Origin: Carnegiea gigantea
Taxonomy: Eukaryota > Streptophyta > Magnoliopsida > Caryophyllales > Cactaceae
Assembly (NCBI GenBank): GCA_029747015.1
Contig: JAKOGI010000334.1
Coordinates: forward strand, 20,001 to 84,000
Reading direction: 5' to 3'
Length of the DNA: 64,000 bases
Shown here: positions 33,830-45,600 of the stretch, one piece after another
Numbering within the stretch: position 1 is the stretch's first letter
Layout of the letters: the number at the start of each line of letters is the position of its first letter
Translations under genes and position numbers: made by a program
The notes under the pieces: generated by a model
What the model saw: the letters and a program-made list of their open reading frames with translations, nothing else
Database searches by the model: none
Told to the model about the DNA's origin: nothing

Positions 33830-36177
33830 TGTTAAGTCATAAATTATGCATTGTTTTAATAATTATTTTGATTATATTATATCTATTATTTCATCTAATT
33901 TACTTTATTTTATATATTTTTTAGGTTAAGTGTTAATAAAATAAAGAGGAGAAGGGAAGACGTTGAAGTTCGGGTTTTATTTACTGAAAGATTTTACAAG
34001 TAAATTTATCAAGTCGGTTCAAAAAAAGAAAAAAATAAATTATGAAAAATAATATTTTCATAAGGATTTATTCAGGCTTGGATTACTATTCCTAATTGAA
34101 GAGGGACTAGAAGACTTGGAAGAGAAGGAATCCAAAGGGAAAAACCCTAGTAGAATGATACTATAAAAACCTATCTCTAATCCTCTAAAATACACAAACC
34201 AAAAACCTTAGCAATCTCTCACGCCACCCTCAAACCCCTCATGCCTAACTCTCTCCCTGACCATCAGCCCTCTCCTCCTCAGAATCCCCTTCACGCAGCC
34301 TCCTTAGTTTCACTAATCTGCTCACCAAATATCCTCACCATTCTCACCATCATCAAGGTCCATCATCACACCATCAACATCACGATCATCTTCATCACCA
34401 CATGTCACCATCAACTTCGTGTCCAAAGTAATATTTGTCTATGCTATTTTTTTCATTTTTATTTTATTTTATTTTATTTTATTTTGTTTAGTTTAAGGTT
34501 AAACATGGAAGCTTTGGTTAATTATTGTGATTTTATTTTTAATATGAGTTTGTAATTCCCTTGTACTTAGTATAATCTATTTGAAACCATGCTAAATTAA
34601 TTATTTTGAAATAAGTTTTATGCTTTATTATCTAGTTGATTTTTATTCATAATTCTATAACGATTAGTATTTATCATTTATGATATTCGCGTTAGATTAA
34701 TTAGAATGCATGCTAATTAGTTTAATACGAATTCATATGATAGTTTAAAAAGCTTTAATACGTAAAAGTTATAGTTTTTTAGGCATTAATATCACCTTAA
34801 TTGATCATGGATGGTTCAAACCCATCTCTTTTAATTAGATAATCGTTGTAGATCTTTGTTAAATTAATTTACTGGTAAATTAGTTACAAGGTGTTAGATG
34901 ATATTTTTCTAATATTTACTGTTCTAGTTTGATTAAATTCTTGCGTTGGTGTTAGAGTTATCAAAACTAACGGTGTTTATATTAGGGATGGACCTAAACA
35001 AACTATAATATAAGGAAAAATGGAAAAGATCTGCTGGTGGGTGTTTTTACAGTCTAACTCATGGATAAATCGATTTGTGTTGATGATAAATATTAATTTG
35101 CATGGTAGATATAGATTGTGCTGAGTATTTTTCCTAAATTTGGTATCTTTGATAATTATTTGTTGCTTTTTAGTTAATTTCTCTAGTTTGTTAATTTTTA
35201 TTCTTCAATTTATAAGCTTTAATATAAATTTTGTTTAACCCCCCCAAAAGAGTAGTCTTTTAGGAGTGTCTTGGTAATATTAGATCAGTTAGATTTTGAT
35301 TTTTAGTGTGGTTATAATTTTCAGATTTAATTTCTATTCTGTTTTGTTATTTATTTAACGGTTTGTTAGAAATTAGATTAAAAATAGTTTATTTTGTGTT
35401 TTTTCATGTTTTAGTCCATTTTAGGGTTTATGTAGTATCCTATTCTGTGTCTATTTAATTTCGATATTTTTGGAAATTATTTGATAATTTTTCAAAATTA
35501 TTTCGTGAATTGGATATGTGCAGGTTTTTATTTTGATAAATCTGAAAATTACATTTTTAATTTTTATTTTATGTTTTTAGAGTTTTATTAAGTCCAAAAA
35601 ATTATATCCTAAAATTTGTTCAATTTTGTTATTTATTTTCGTATTTATATTAGTGCAGTTTATTCTTTCTCTAATTTCAGATTTTATTTTCTGTTTTAAT
35701 TTTCTGGAGTTAATTTTCTGTTTTAATTTTTCTGAATTTAATTACATATAATTTTGGAGTTATAAAGTTATAAACTTGCAGAATATTAATTTGGATTACT
35801 TTTTGTAATTTTTAATATTAATTTTCTGCTTGTTATTTTCTGTTTTAATTTTCAATCTAATATTGTGTTATTATTTCTATGTTTATTTTTCTGATTATTT
35901 AGGATAGCTATTTACTGTTTTATTTCCATGATTAAATTTAGAATATTTAGGAGCAATAATATTAAGTATTTTTTCAGATTTTTACTTATTAAATTTGATT
36001 TATTTTAGTAATATAAAGAGAAGTTATAATAAATTAGAGTGGTAAATTTAATTAGAATTAAACTAGCTTATTATCATAATCTTTTCATGTGGGATCGATC
36101 CTTAATTTCCTATACTATAAATATTGTTTATAAATCAAAGTAGTGGTTTAATTTATAACTCTACGATAAGTTTTGCA
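33830..36177 (+). repeat. LTR 3 of the Athila-type array
   Basis: Begins TGTTAAGTCATAAATT after the tract GTGTGGAGGAATT and ends AAGTTTTGCA, followed by the right ATTAT duplication. Length is about 2348 bp. Confidence 0.87.
34162..34169 (+). promoter_or_regulatory. TATA box in LTR 3
   Basis: TATAAAAACC at the equivalent position. It points towards the decayed PPR gene about 2.6 kb downstream. Confidence 0.55.
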
Positions 36178-36182
36178 ATTAT

Positions 36183-36807
36183 GTGGGAGGCATGTATGGA
36201 ATGAATCTCATTTGGGACATCAAAATGAAGCTTAGCTTAGCTTAGCTTGGTTGGGTTTCTATCTGGCTTCTCAAATAAGTAATCTGGTCTAGGATGTTCC
36301 CCCCTCCCCTTTCGGTTAGAAAATGAGAACAAGTGTTTGTGTTGGAGGAATGTTTGATACAATGAATGGATTTCCCAAGTTAGTGGGATTAGCATGCCAC
36401 TTGTGCAATGTGATGCTTGGCTCTGTTGTAAGGTGTAGAGAGGGAGGGAAGGAAAAGGACAAAAGAACAGAAGAGAATAATTGAAAAAGTAATTTGTTTT
36501 TGGATTACAAGGGTCAGGTCAATATCTTTTATTTGTTGTTTTGTAAAAGTAGTAAACTACTTATATTTTCCTATCTAAGGTACACAGAGTTGTTTTTCTA
36601 CTATATGGATAAAATTACAAATGTGTGAGTGCACACTCCCTCCCCCAAGGAAAAGATAAACACTTGCATTGAGTGAGGCCCTTATGAGGGGCATTGGATT
36701 GCTCGTTTGGGTTATTTTGGTGTCATAATGTTCAACAGTTAATTTTTGTGGTTACACTCAAACAGAAGGAACATAAAGGTAGAGTTTCAGAGAGATGATT
36801 GGAGAAG
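36183..36807 (+). other. Spacer between the Athila array and the PPR relic
   Basis: No gene recognised. It contains a short AGCTTAGCTTAGCTTAGCTT run (36230-36250). It is probably the original 5' flank of the PPR gene, now only about 630 bp long before the retrotransposon array. Confidence 0.4.
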
Positions 36808-39229
36808 ATGATGTCCTATCAAGTGCAAAACATCCATTGCATTCACCGCTTTCTTTTTTTTACTTCCTATTGCCTTTGCCATGTTATCTTAGCTGAAGAA
36901 TGCTCCCTCTTGCTCGAACATTGTGTTCAATCTAAGTCACTTAAGGACGGGAAAATGATCCATCGACATCTTCTTAAGAATAACTATAGTGTTATTAGTT
37001 CATATTTGTTGGAAAAAGTCATATATATGTACATCTCATGTGGCCGACTCGATCTCGCCCGCCATGTGTTTGATGAAATTCAAAACCCAAATGTTGTTCT
37101 TTGGAATCTGATGATTAAAACATATGCTTGGAGCGGACCCTTTGAATTTTCCATCAACTTATACACCCGGATGTGGGCATCTGGTATTTTACCGACCAAA
37201 TTTACGTTCCCTGTTGTTCTTAAGGCGTGATATAGTTCGAATTCCATCGGACATGTAGAAGAGATTCATAATCACATCTTGCGACTTGGATTTGAATTGG
37301 ATGTTTATATTTCCACAGCATTAGTCAATTTGTATGCCAAATGTGGTGCACTAGTTCAAGTGGAGAATGTGTTCCAAGCGATGTCCAATAGGGATATTGT
37401 GGCTTGGAATGCAATGATTGCTGGTTTTTCACTTCATGGGCTTTATGATGACGTTATAAGATTGATCATTGGAATGCAGGAGATAGATATAAGTCCCAAC
37501 CCTTCAACAATTGTGACAATTTTACCAGTAGTAGCTTAAGCTGGTGCTTTGAGGGTTGGGAAGGCAATCCATGGTTGCTCTATAAGGAAAGGTTTTAGTC
37601 AGGAAGTCATGTTAGGGACTAGCCTTTTGGATATGTATGGCAAATGTGGGTGCATATCCACTGCAAGGACGATCTTTGACAGGTTGGATTCCAGGAATGA
37701 AGTCACTTGGAGTGCCATGATCGGTTCATATATTATGACTGATCACATGAGGGAAGCTTTGACATTGTTTGATTATATACTGCTTCAGGATTGTGGCACT
37801 CCATTGTTGGTTAGTCTTATTTATGCTCTTCAATATTGCACAAAATTGATTGATCTGAGGAATGGAAAAAGGATCCATTGTCGTATTCTTAAGTCAGGCC
37901 ACCTTTCTAATTTAATGGCTAGCAATTTAACTCTTTCCATGTATGCGAAGAATGGCGTATTAGATGATGCAGTTAGATTCTTTTAGGAAATGAATCCAAG
38001 AGATAGAGTTTCCTATAGTGCAGTGATTTCTGGATGTGTGCAAAATGGTAAAAGTCTACTGGCCTTGGATTTCTTTCATAATATGCAGTTTTCAGGAATA
38101 GATCCAGATGAGGCTACTATGCTTGCATTGCTACTAGCTTGTTCGCATTTAGCTGCTCTAAAGTATGGGATCTGTGCCCATGCATATTTCGTAGTCCGTG
38201 GTTTTGTGGTCGATACATCAATTTGTAATGTCCTGATTGATATGTATGCAAAATGTGGAAAGATTAAAACTGCTAGAGAAGTTTTTGATAGGATAGATAA
38301 GCGGGATATTGTCACATGGAATTCTATGATTGCAGGCTATGGCATTCATGGTTAGGGATCTAATTCACTTTCTTTGTTCCATGAATTAAGAGCTATAGGT
38401 ATGAAGCCAGATGATATAACATTTAGGAGTCTGCTAATTGCCTATAGCCACTTGGGTCTTGTTGATGAAGGGAAATATTGGTTCAATGCCATGATTCAAA
38501 AGTTTTACATTGCCCCTCGGGTTGATCACTACATATGCATGGTTAACCTCTTGGATCGAGCAGGGCTCTAGAAGAAGCTAAAAATTTCATCGAGAAAATG
38601 CCATTCACACCCAATGTTTATATTGGGGTGCCTTGTTTGATGCCTATAAAATCCATAAGAACGTTGAGTTGGTAGAAGAAACATCAAAGAGGATTCAGAA
38701 TGTGGGTCCTGAGAGTTCGGGAAGCTTTGTTCTTTTGTCTAATTTATATAGTTGGTTGGGGAGGTGGGAGGTTGTAGCTTCTGTCAGAATCATGCAGAGA
38801 GATCAGGGCTTCAAGAAGAGCCCAGGCTGTAGCTGGATTGATATAAATGGAACTCTTCATACATTTACTGACGGGGATCGTTTCCATCCACAATCAGAGC
38901 AAATATACCAGAAGTTGGATGAATTGCTGGCGGGGATGAAGAAGCTCGAATATCAAGCATTTCTAGCTTTTGTGTTTCAGGATGTTGAAGATGAAGAAAA
39001 GGAACATATTCTTCTTCATCATAGTGAGAAGTTAGCTATTGCATTCGCTATTATTAGTCTGAGCCCAGGGCAACCCATTTTTGTCACCAAGAATTTACGG
39101 GTTTGTGGTGATTGTCATGATGCCATAAAATACATAGCCCTTGTCACTAAGAGGGAGATAATAGTAAGAGATATCGGCCGCTTTCACCATTTCAAAGATG
39201 GTGTCTGCAATTGTGGAGATTTTTGGTGA
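36808..39229 (+). pseudogene. PPR-DYW (PLS-class) pentatricopeptide repeat gene, decayed
   Basis: The frame starts at ATG 36808 and reads about 800 codons of PLS-type repeats (LARHVFDEIQNPNVVLWN, DIVAWNAMIAGFSLHG, EVTWSAMIGSY, DIVTWNSMIAGYGIHG). E/E+ motifs and a DYW deaminase-like domain follow: HSEKLAIAFAI holds the HxE active site, NLRVCGDCHDAIKY the zinc ligands, and the tail is CNCGDFW (usually CxCGDYW). Such proteins normally act in chloroplast or mitochondrial C-to-U RNA editing. Four in-frame stops lie at 37228-37230 (TGA), 37537-37539 (TAA), 37984-37986 (TAG) and 38353-38355 (TAG). Two single-base deletions, near 38569 and 38622, break the E region; the frame shift between the two parts confirms this. 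PPR genes are usually intronless, so introns do not explain the stops. The gene is non-functional as read. Confidence 0.9.
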
Positions 39230-40972
39230 TCCTTCGTAAAGTCATGATACCTCTTTGCGGGATATGATTTTCCCGTTGTTTTCTTGAAGGGAAAAAGTCA
39301 TAGAGCATAGGCCCGGTGAATTTTTGCTCTATATATTTACTTACATTGACAACAGATAGGGAAATTATTAGTCAGAGAGTTAAGAGTTCATATATAAGCC
39401 CTTGGTAAAGGGATTTTAGTCACAATGTCGCCTATGACTGTGTCTGCGTAGGTCTCTGGGCCATTCTTAAATATAAGCTTCCAATAACAAACGGATTTCA
39501 CTGAATGTATTCTTCTTGATGTGATAATTCATTTTCCTTAACGAAAAGAGTTTCACTGAGTTTGATCTTCTGCCTTTTCCTAGTTGCAAGCTGTTGATGA
39601 AAGCAATTAATTGAAAAAGTCATCTGCTTCTGATTTGACCATTTGGCATATCATTTACTTTTTTATTATTTTCAACTGGTTTTTGTATTTTCCCTATCAT
39701 TCAGGAAGTAATTTTTCTGCTCTTAGGCTAAGGCTGCATATGTGTGCCTGCCTAAGAAAACCATGTATGTCACAAGTGCGTGTGCATACATACATGGGCG
39801 AGAGCCTTTAAGAGGTAGTATTCATATATCTAGAAAGGGGCTATTGGAATATTTGGGAGCATGTGTTGATTGATGTACAAAGCCCATCATCCCAGAGAAA
39901 ATGTAGTTTTTATCCTATTGATTCTATCTTAGTTTAGGAAAGCGCAACTGAGGCATGCATAGACGTCCCTCGGCGTGAAGCAATCACATCATTGCCTCGA
40001 AGGGAATGATGTGCACCTCAAGGATGTAATGCTATATCTTCACCATTTTTCTTCTATTTCTTGACCTAATATTTACCTTTTTATCTTTTTTTTCCTTAGG
40101 AGTTAAAAAGTGACCTATGCTTATGTGGTAAGTGTGTGTTTTTAGGATATAACATATCTTAAGGTTATTTGCAGTATTAGTAGCTATATTGATGTCTAAA
40201 CACTTTTTAATGCATTTATCTAAATTGTTTTTACAAAACACGCTTTTTGATATGTGAATGACTTTGAAACACTTTTGTGTAGATGCGTGCCTCTCATTCC
40301 TGATGCATGCAACTTTGCCTAACGCCTTGGGCCCCCCGAGATCCTAGGCACCTCAGTGTGCCTTACACCTTTTAAAACTAAGGATTCTACTGATGAGAAA
40401 GTTAGTACCAGATAAATTGTCAAGTCCCAGACAATTGGTTTGTTGCTCGTGTGAAGGGGAAAAGGATTAAATGTAAGAAAAATGTGGAAAGAAACTGTCA
40501 CTTTTTCCCTTTCCATAAACCTTTTGTTTGTAGTCGACTTCTTGTTTATATAGGTAAATCATGGATGCTTAGGAGGGAGTTTTGCAACTGAACATATTGT
40601 GAGAGAAGGAAGTTTATATTGAATGAATCTTTAAATTTTGTATTTGATACTTAAGATGGAGATTTCTAGTGCACAATTTGAGCCATTACTTAACTTCAGT
40701 TTGGTAAGCGGAGTTGTAGTTGTGGTGCTTGTCCCATTCTATCTGGACAATCATTGTTTCTTTACTTTAGAGATTTGGTTTTATTCCTTGTCATTGTGAG
40801 TCGTATGTGGATCTTTGCAGGCCCAATGGAAGTGGGATCCACTGGGAGTTGCTGTATGTGGATCCCACTTTCAAATTCGATTTTGGTTCTGTAAAGACCT
40901 CTAACTTGCTTCTTGTTTACTTCTCTTTTGAGATTTATATTTTTCTTGCCTGATGCTTCATCATTATAACAG
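39230..40972. other. Spacer upstream of the FAX2-like gene
   Basis: No gene recognised. A block at about 40275-40375 (GCCTTGGGCC..., CTAGGCACCTCAG, ending CTTTTAAAACTA) resembles a dispersed GCGCCT-rich plant repeat, weakly. The last bases, ATTATAACAG directly before ATG 40973, could be a splice acceptor of a 5'-UTR intron. Confidence 0.4.
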
Positions 40973-41285
40973 ATGGCCAACCTGATTACTGGGTCTCAAT
41001 CCTCCTTGCTATTTCCCCAGCTTCATGCACATGCTACCCTGGTTGGAAGAGGCCCTTTATCCATCGGTTATGGGGGAGTCAGCATCTCTTTTTATTGTAG
41101 GCCTATTGGATCTTCAAGAACCAAATCAAAAAACAGCCTGATACTCCCAATGTTTACTTTATCTCACCACAATCTTTGCCTCCAGAAGGGATTTGGTGCT
41201 TCACTTATTTCAAGGGCATCAAGTCTTGATATTGAGGTTTTGAGAGAAGCAGTTGATGTAAAGCCAGATTCTACTACTGGAGGTG

Positions 41286-42411
41286 TAATGGGGATCAGCC
41301 CCAAGTGGTTCTTCTAGCTCAAGAGGTCATAAAGGCTTTCCAAGGGTTAGAAATCAATCAAGAAGTAATCACTTGCATTCTACCGGGTTCATCCTGCATA
41401 TGACCCGAATTTCTGACCTTGGTAGCCTAATGTCCTGGGGCTATACGTCCAAACTTTTGGTGTTTCTGGAAAGCTTGGAGAGTTAGCTGCCTAACAAATC
41501 AAGTTTCATCCCATTTGGATGTCATTTGCTCACCCAAACCTTTTGTTAAAGCCAAACTGCCCAAACTGTTTTTCCAGGTTAGATTATGCTCGGTTTTGGG
41601 ATCCCAAGTTCGCTAACCTAAAGTACTCCTATCAACCTAGAATTTTGAAACCTAGATCCCTTTTTGAGTTGGCTAAAAGGTTGGGAAAAGAAACCAGAGT
41701 CAAATGTTCCTCAAGGAGGCTAAAAGAGAAGAAACTTCTAAAGGTGCTTTTTGGAAGTCAGACTGCATCATCTCACTTGTTCTGCTTATAACTCCTGAAT
41801 GGCTGCACCAACTGAGCTCCAAAAGTAGTCATATGAAAGAACACTTTCTATTAAGGTATGTTGGAGCCAATTTGGGTAAGTAGAAAGGGAGATATGGCTG
41901 CTGAAAGTCGACCCTGTAAAACTGGAAAGCTGCCAGCAATTGTCACCATCACCTTTTGTACTTTTCTTCCTTTTTGTGCTTCCCCTTTTGTCTTGGTCCG
42001 ATTGGCTTGGCTTGTACCCCTTTTAATCTGAATTTTGAGGCTCCCTCTTATATAAGGGGCCTTTAGGAATATAAGAAGGCAGCTTGAACATTTATGCAAA
42101 TGAAATTAAGTGTTATACTCCCTCTTGAATTTCCTAGTTGCTTTAGTTTAAATTGGCTAGTTCAAGTGGTGTTCTTCTAGGTTCCTTTTCTTGCTTATGG
42201 TGGTGATTAAATTCTGTATCCATAAGTGAAGAAGGAATAGCCCAACTTCTCCTCTAGGTGGCACCATGGGCTTATCCTAGACAAGAGGGTTGCATTCTGT
42301 CTTCCAAGACCGATTTGAGCTACTTGTTCTATTTGATTTTGCTTGGTATTGTTTTTGATCTTTCCCATTCTTATATCCTCATTCTTAACATCCCCTTGGC
42401 TTCATACATCA
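41286..42411 (+). repeat. 5' LTR of the chromovirus-like element
   Basis: Starts TAATGGGGATCAG (first bases mutated from TGATGG) and ends TTCATACATCA. A TATA-like box (TATATAAGG) lies at 42049-42057. It matches the 3' LTR closely, roughly 95% by eye. Confidence 0.9.
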
Positions 42412-42414
42412 TCT

Positions 42415-42427
42415 TGGTATCAAAGCC
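42415..42427 (+). other. Primer-binding site, tRNA-iMet type
   Basis: TGGTATCAAAGCC, three bases after the 5' LTR. It matches the usual TGGTATCAGAGCC with one change. Confidence 0.85.
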
Positions 42428-42686
42428 TAGGCTACCCTCTTGGCCAAGCTTCCACCCCAAACACATTTCCCAAACACAAACCACAAAACTGCCTTTCTTC
42501 ACCCGCGCTGGGCAGCATTTTGGCACGGCCTACCCGTGCTTAAGGGCACGACCGTGCCACTGCCTTTTCAGCCCATTTTCACCTTTTGACAGCACTTTGG
42601 CATGGCCTACCCGTGCTTAAGGGCACGACCATGGCACATCCTTTTCAGCCAGTTCTCATCCTTCTCTTTCACAAAGCTCACACATC

Positions 42687-45600
42687 ATGTCTTCTAGCCA
42701 TACACCCGAGTAAGTGGCCGAGCAAGCCTTGAGAGAAAAGGCCGAAATGGAAGCTAGAGTTAAATATTTGCAATCCTAACTTCAAAGACTCATGAGAGAA
42801 AGGAGAGATAACTTGAGGGATTCACCTATTCCAAGTGAATCTAGTGACTCGGAAGAGAGTAATTCGGATTTCAACCCATTTGGCTCTCAAGGTGGAGCTA
42901 GTAGAGGATCAAGGAGGCAAGGAAGGCACCATGGGGGTGGCTTCAACGACTTCAAGGTTAACATCCCTGAGTTTGAAGGCAAGCTTGATCCGGACGAGTT
43001 CTTGGATTGGCTACAAACCGTGGAGAGGGTGTTCGACTACAAGGACATCCCGGATGAAATGAAGGTAAAACTAGTAGCCCTTAAGCTTAGAAAGTATGCT
43101 TCTACTTGGTGGGCTAATGTTTTATCTAAGAGGGCTAAGAAGGGGAAGGGGAAGATTAAAACTTGGAGGAAAATGAAAGAAAAACTCAAAGAGAAGTTCC
43201 TTCCATCTCACTACCTTGAAGAGAACTTTTCTAAACTTCACCATTTAAAACAAGGGTCTTTAAGTGTGGAGGAATATACGAGGGAATTTGAGCAATTGAT
43301 CATAAAATGTGACCTTAAGGAGGATGAGGAGCAAACTTTGGTGAGGTATCTTGGTGGGTTGGATGAGAAGATAGCCCATATAGTAGAGTTGTACCCTTAC
43401 ACCACCCTTGATGAGTTAAGCTCTTTAGCTCACAAGGTGGAACTACAAAAGAAAGCTAGGGGGAAGAGTGAAGCCTTTAAACCGCAAAATCTTACCTACA
43501 CTCCTCAAAGGCCTTCCTACACCACCCCAAAGCCCTTTAACCCTCCAAACCCGAAACCACCTCCACCTGTGGTCCCCAAAATAGCCCCTCAAATGTCCAC
43601 AAAATCTAAGGAGACAAGGAGATGTTTTAGATGCCAAGGCCTAGGACACATTGCATCCGAATGTCCAAATAAGAGAGTGGCTACCCTAGCCGAGTACCAA
43701 GCATCTTTTGAGGAAGAAATGGAGGAAGAGAAGGAGTTGTACTTGAATGTGGCCCTAGAAGAAGTAGAGGAGGGTCCGGATGAAGGTGAGCTCCTGGTGG
43801 TTAGGCGAGCTTTGAGTGGGTTGGCTACTCAAGATGGGAACGAACAAAGGGAGGCCATCTTTCACACGAGATGCACCATAGAAGGCAAAGTATGTTCCCT
43901 CATCATCGATGGAGGGCGTTGCACCAATGTGGCATCCAAGACCTTGGTGGACAAGCTTCAACTCACGGCATCTCCACACCCCTTTCCATACACCATTCAA
44001 TGGCTCAACCAAGGCAAAGGTATCCAAGTTTCATCCCGTTGCTTAGTTTCTTTGAGCATTAGAAATAATTATAAGGATGAGATTTGGTGCGATATGATTC
44101 CCATAGATGCATGTCATGTACTCCTTGGTAGACCATGGCTTTTTGATAGAAATGTTATGCATGATGGCCGAATGAACACCTACTCCTTCATCTTAGACCA
44201 CAAGAAAATCACCCTAACCTCCATTCGTCCTTCCCAACTCCTCAAGCCAAAAGAAACCCCACAAAAGGACATCCTACTCACTAACCTCCTCAAGGCCGAC
44301 AACCATAAGTTTGAGTCATTCAAGGAGTGGCTCCTACTTGGCCTAGAGAAAACCGAGACCATCACTCACTCCTACCCCCTCCTAATCCCTCTTCTCCAAG
44401 CCTATGATCATGTGTTCCCATAAGAAATACCTCACGGCCTACCACCTCAAAGAACCATCCAACATAAGATAGACCTCATTCCCGGATCTACCCTCCCAAA
44501 TAAACCGGCCTATAGAATGAACCCAAAAGAAACCCAAGAAATCCAAAGACAAGTGGATGAACTTTTGGCCAAAGGAATGACTCGGGAGAGCTTGAGTCCA
44601 TGTACCGTTCCGGCCTTATTGGTTCCAAAGAAGGATGGGAGCATGAGGATGTGTGTGGATAGTAGAGCTATCAACAATATTACTATTAAGTACCGCTATC
44701 CCATCCCTAGGTTGGAGGACCTACTTGATGAATTGCATGGGGCCACCATTTTCTCTAAGATTGATCTTAGGAGTGGCTACTATCAAATTCGAATCTATGA
44801 AGGGGATGAATGGAAGACGGCATTCAAGATCAAGGGGGGACTATATGAATGGTTAGTCATGCCATTCGGCCTTACTAATGCTCCAAGCACTTTCATGCGT
44901 CTAATGAAAAAAGGCCTCGAGCCATTCATTGGAAGGTTTGTGGTGGTCTATTTCGATGACATCTTGGTTTATAGCCAAGGTGAGGAGGAGTATGCTAACT
45001 ACCTTCAACAAGTTCTTGAAGTTCTCTCCCAAGATGAGTTATATGGCAACTTGGAGAAGTGTCACTTCTTCACTCCCTAAGTTGTTTTCTTAAGGTATGT
45101 TGTTTCGGCCCATGGGATACAAGTTGATGAGAGCAAAGTCCAATCCATCCAAGAATGGCCAGTTCCTTCATCCATTCACCAAGTAAGAAGCTTTCATGGT
45201 CTAGCCTCTTTCTATAGGAGGTTTGTCAAGAATTTTAGCACAATCATGGCTCCTTTGACCGAGATTCTCAAGTCCAAGAAGTTTGAGTGGAATGAACAGG
45301 CCCAAGCCACCTTTGAAGATGTCAAGGAGAAGCTCACTAGTGCACCCATACTTGCTCTTCCAAGCTTCTCTAAGATATTTGGGGTTGAGTGTGATGCTTC
45401 GGGAGTGGGCATAGGGGCGGTCCTATCACAAGAAGGCCGAGCCTTAGCTTACTTTAGTGAGAAACTCAATGAGGCCAAGCGAAAATACTCAACATATGAT
45501 AAGGAGTTTTATGCCATAGTGAGGGCCTTGGAACATTGGAGACATTACTTGGTGGGAGGAGAGTTCATCCTCCATTCGGATCATGAGGCGCTCAAGTTCA

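Larger units (their letters stand above)
16319..36177 (+). mobile_element. Athila-type Ty3/gypsy array: LTR-int-LTR-int-LTR
   Basis: Three LTRs of about 2.35 kb in the same orientation enclose two internal regions, each with gag and pol remnants. The sequence ATTAT lies immediately outside the first LTR (16314-16318) and immediately outside the third (36178-36182), so the whole 19,859-bp block shares one 5-bp target duplication. The tRNA-Asp-type primer sites and the reverse transcriptase wording (RMPFGLCNAPATFQRCMMSI, FMDDF) are those of Athila-like elements. No env-like frame is present. Both internal regions are heavily damaged. A structure of this type arises by unequal recombination between two LTRs of one element family. 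Confidence 0.88.

Noticed and set aside
34241..34555. A 104-codon frame in LTR 3
   Set aside because: It lies in the pyrimidine-rich LTR leader and is not conserved in LTRs 1 and 2.
42258..42620. A 120-codon frame across the chromovirus-like 5' LTR end and leader
   Set aside because: It runs over the LTR boundary and primer site; the true gag begins at 42687.
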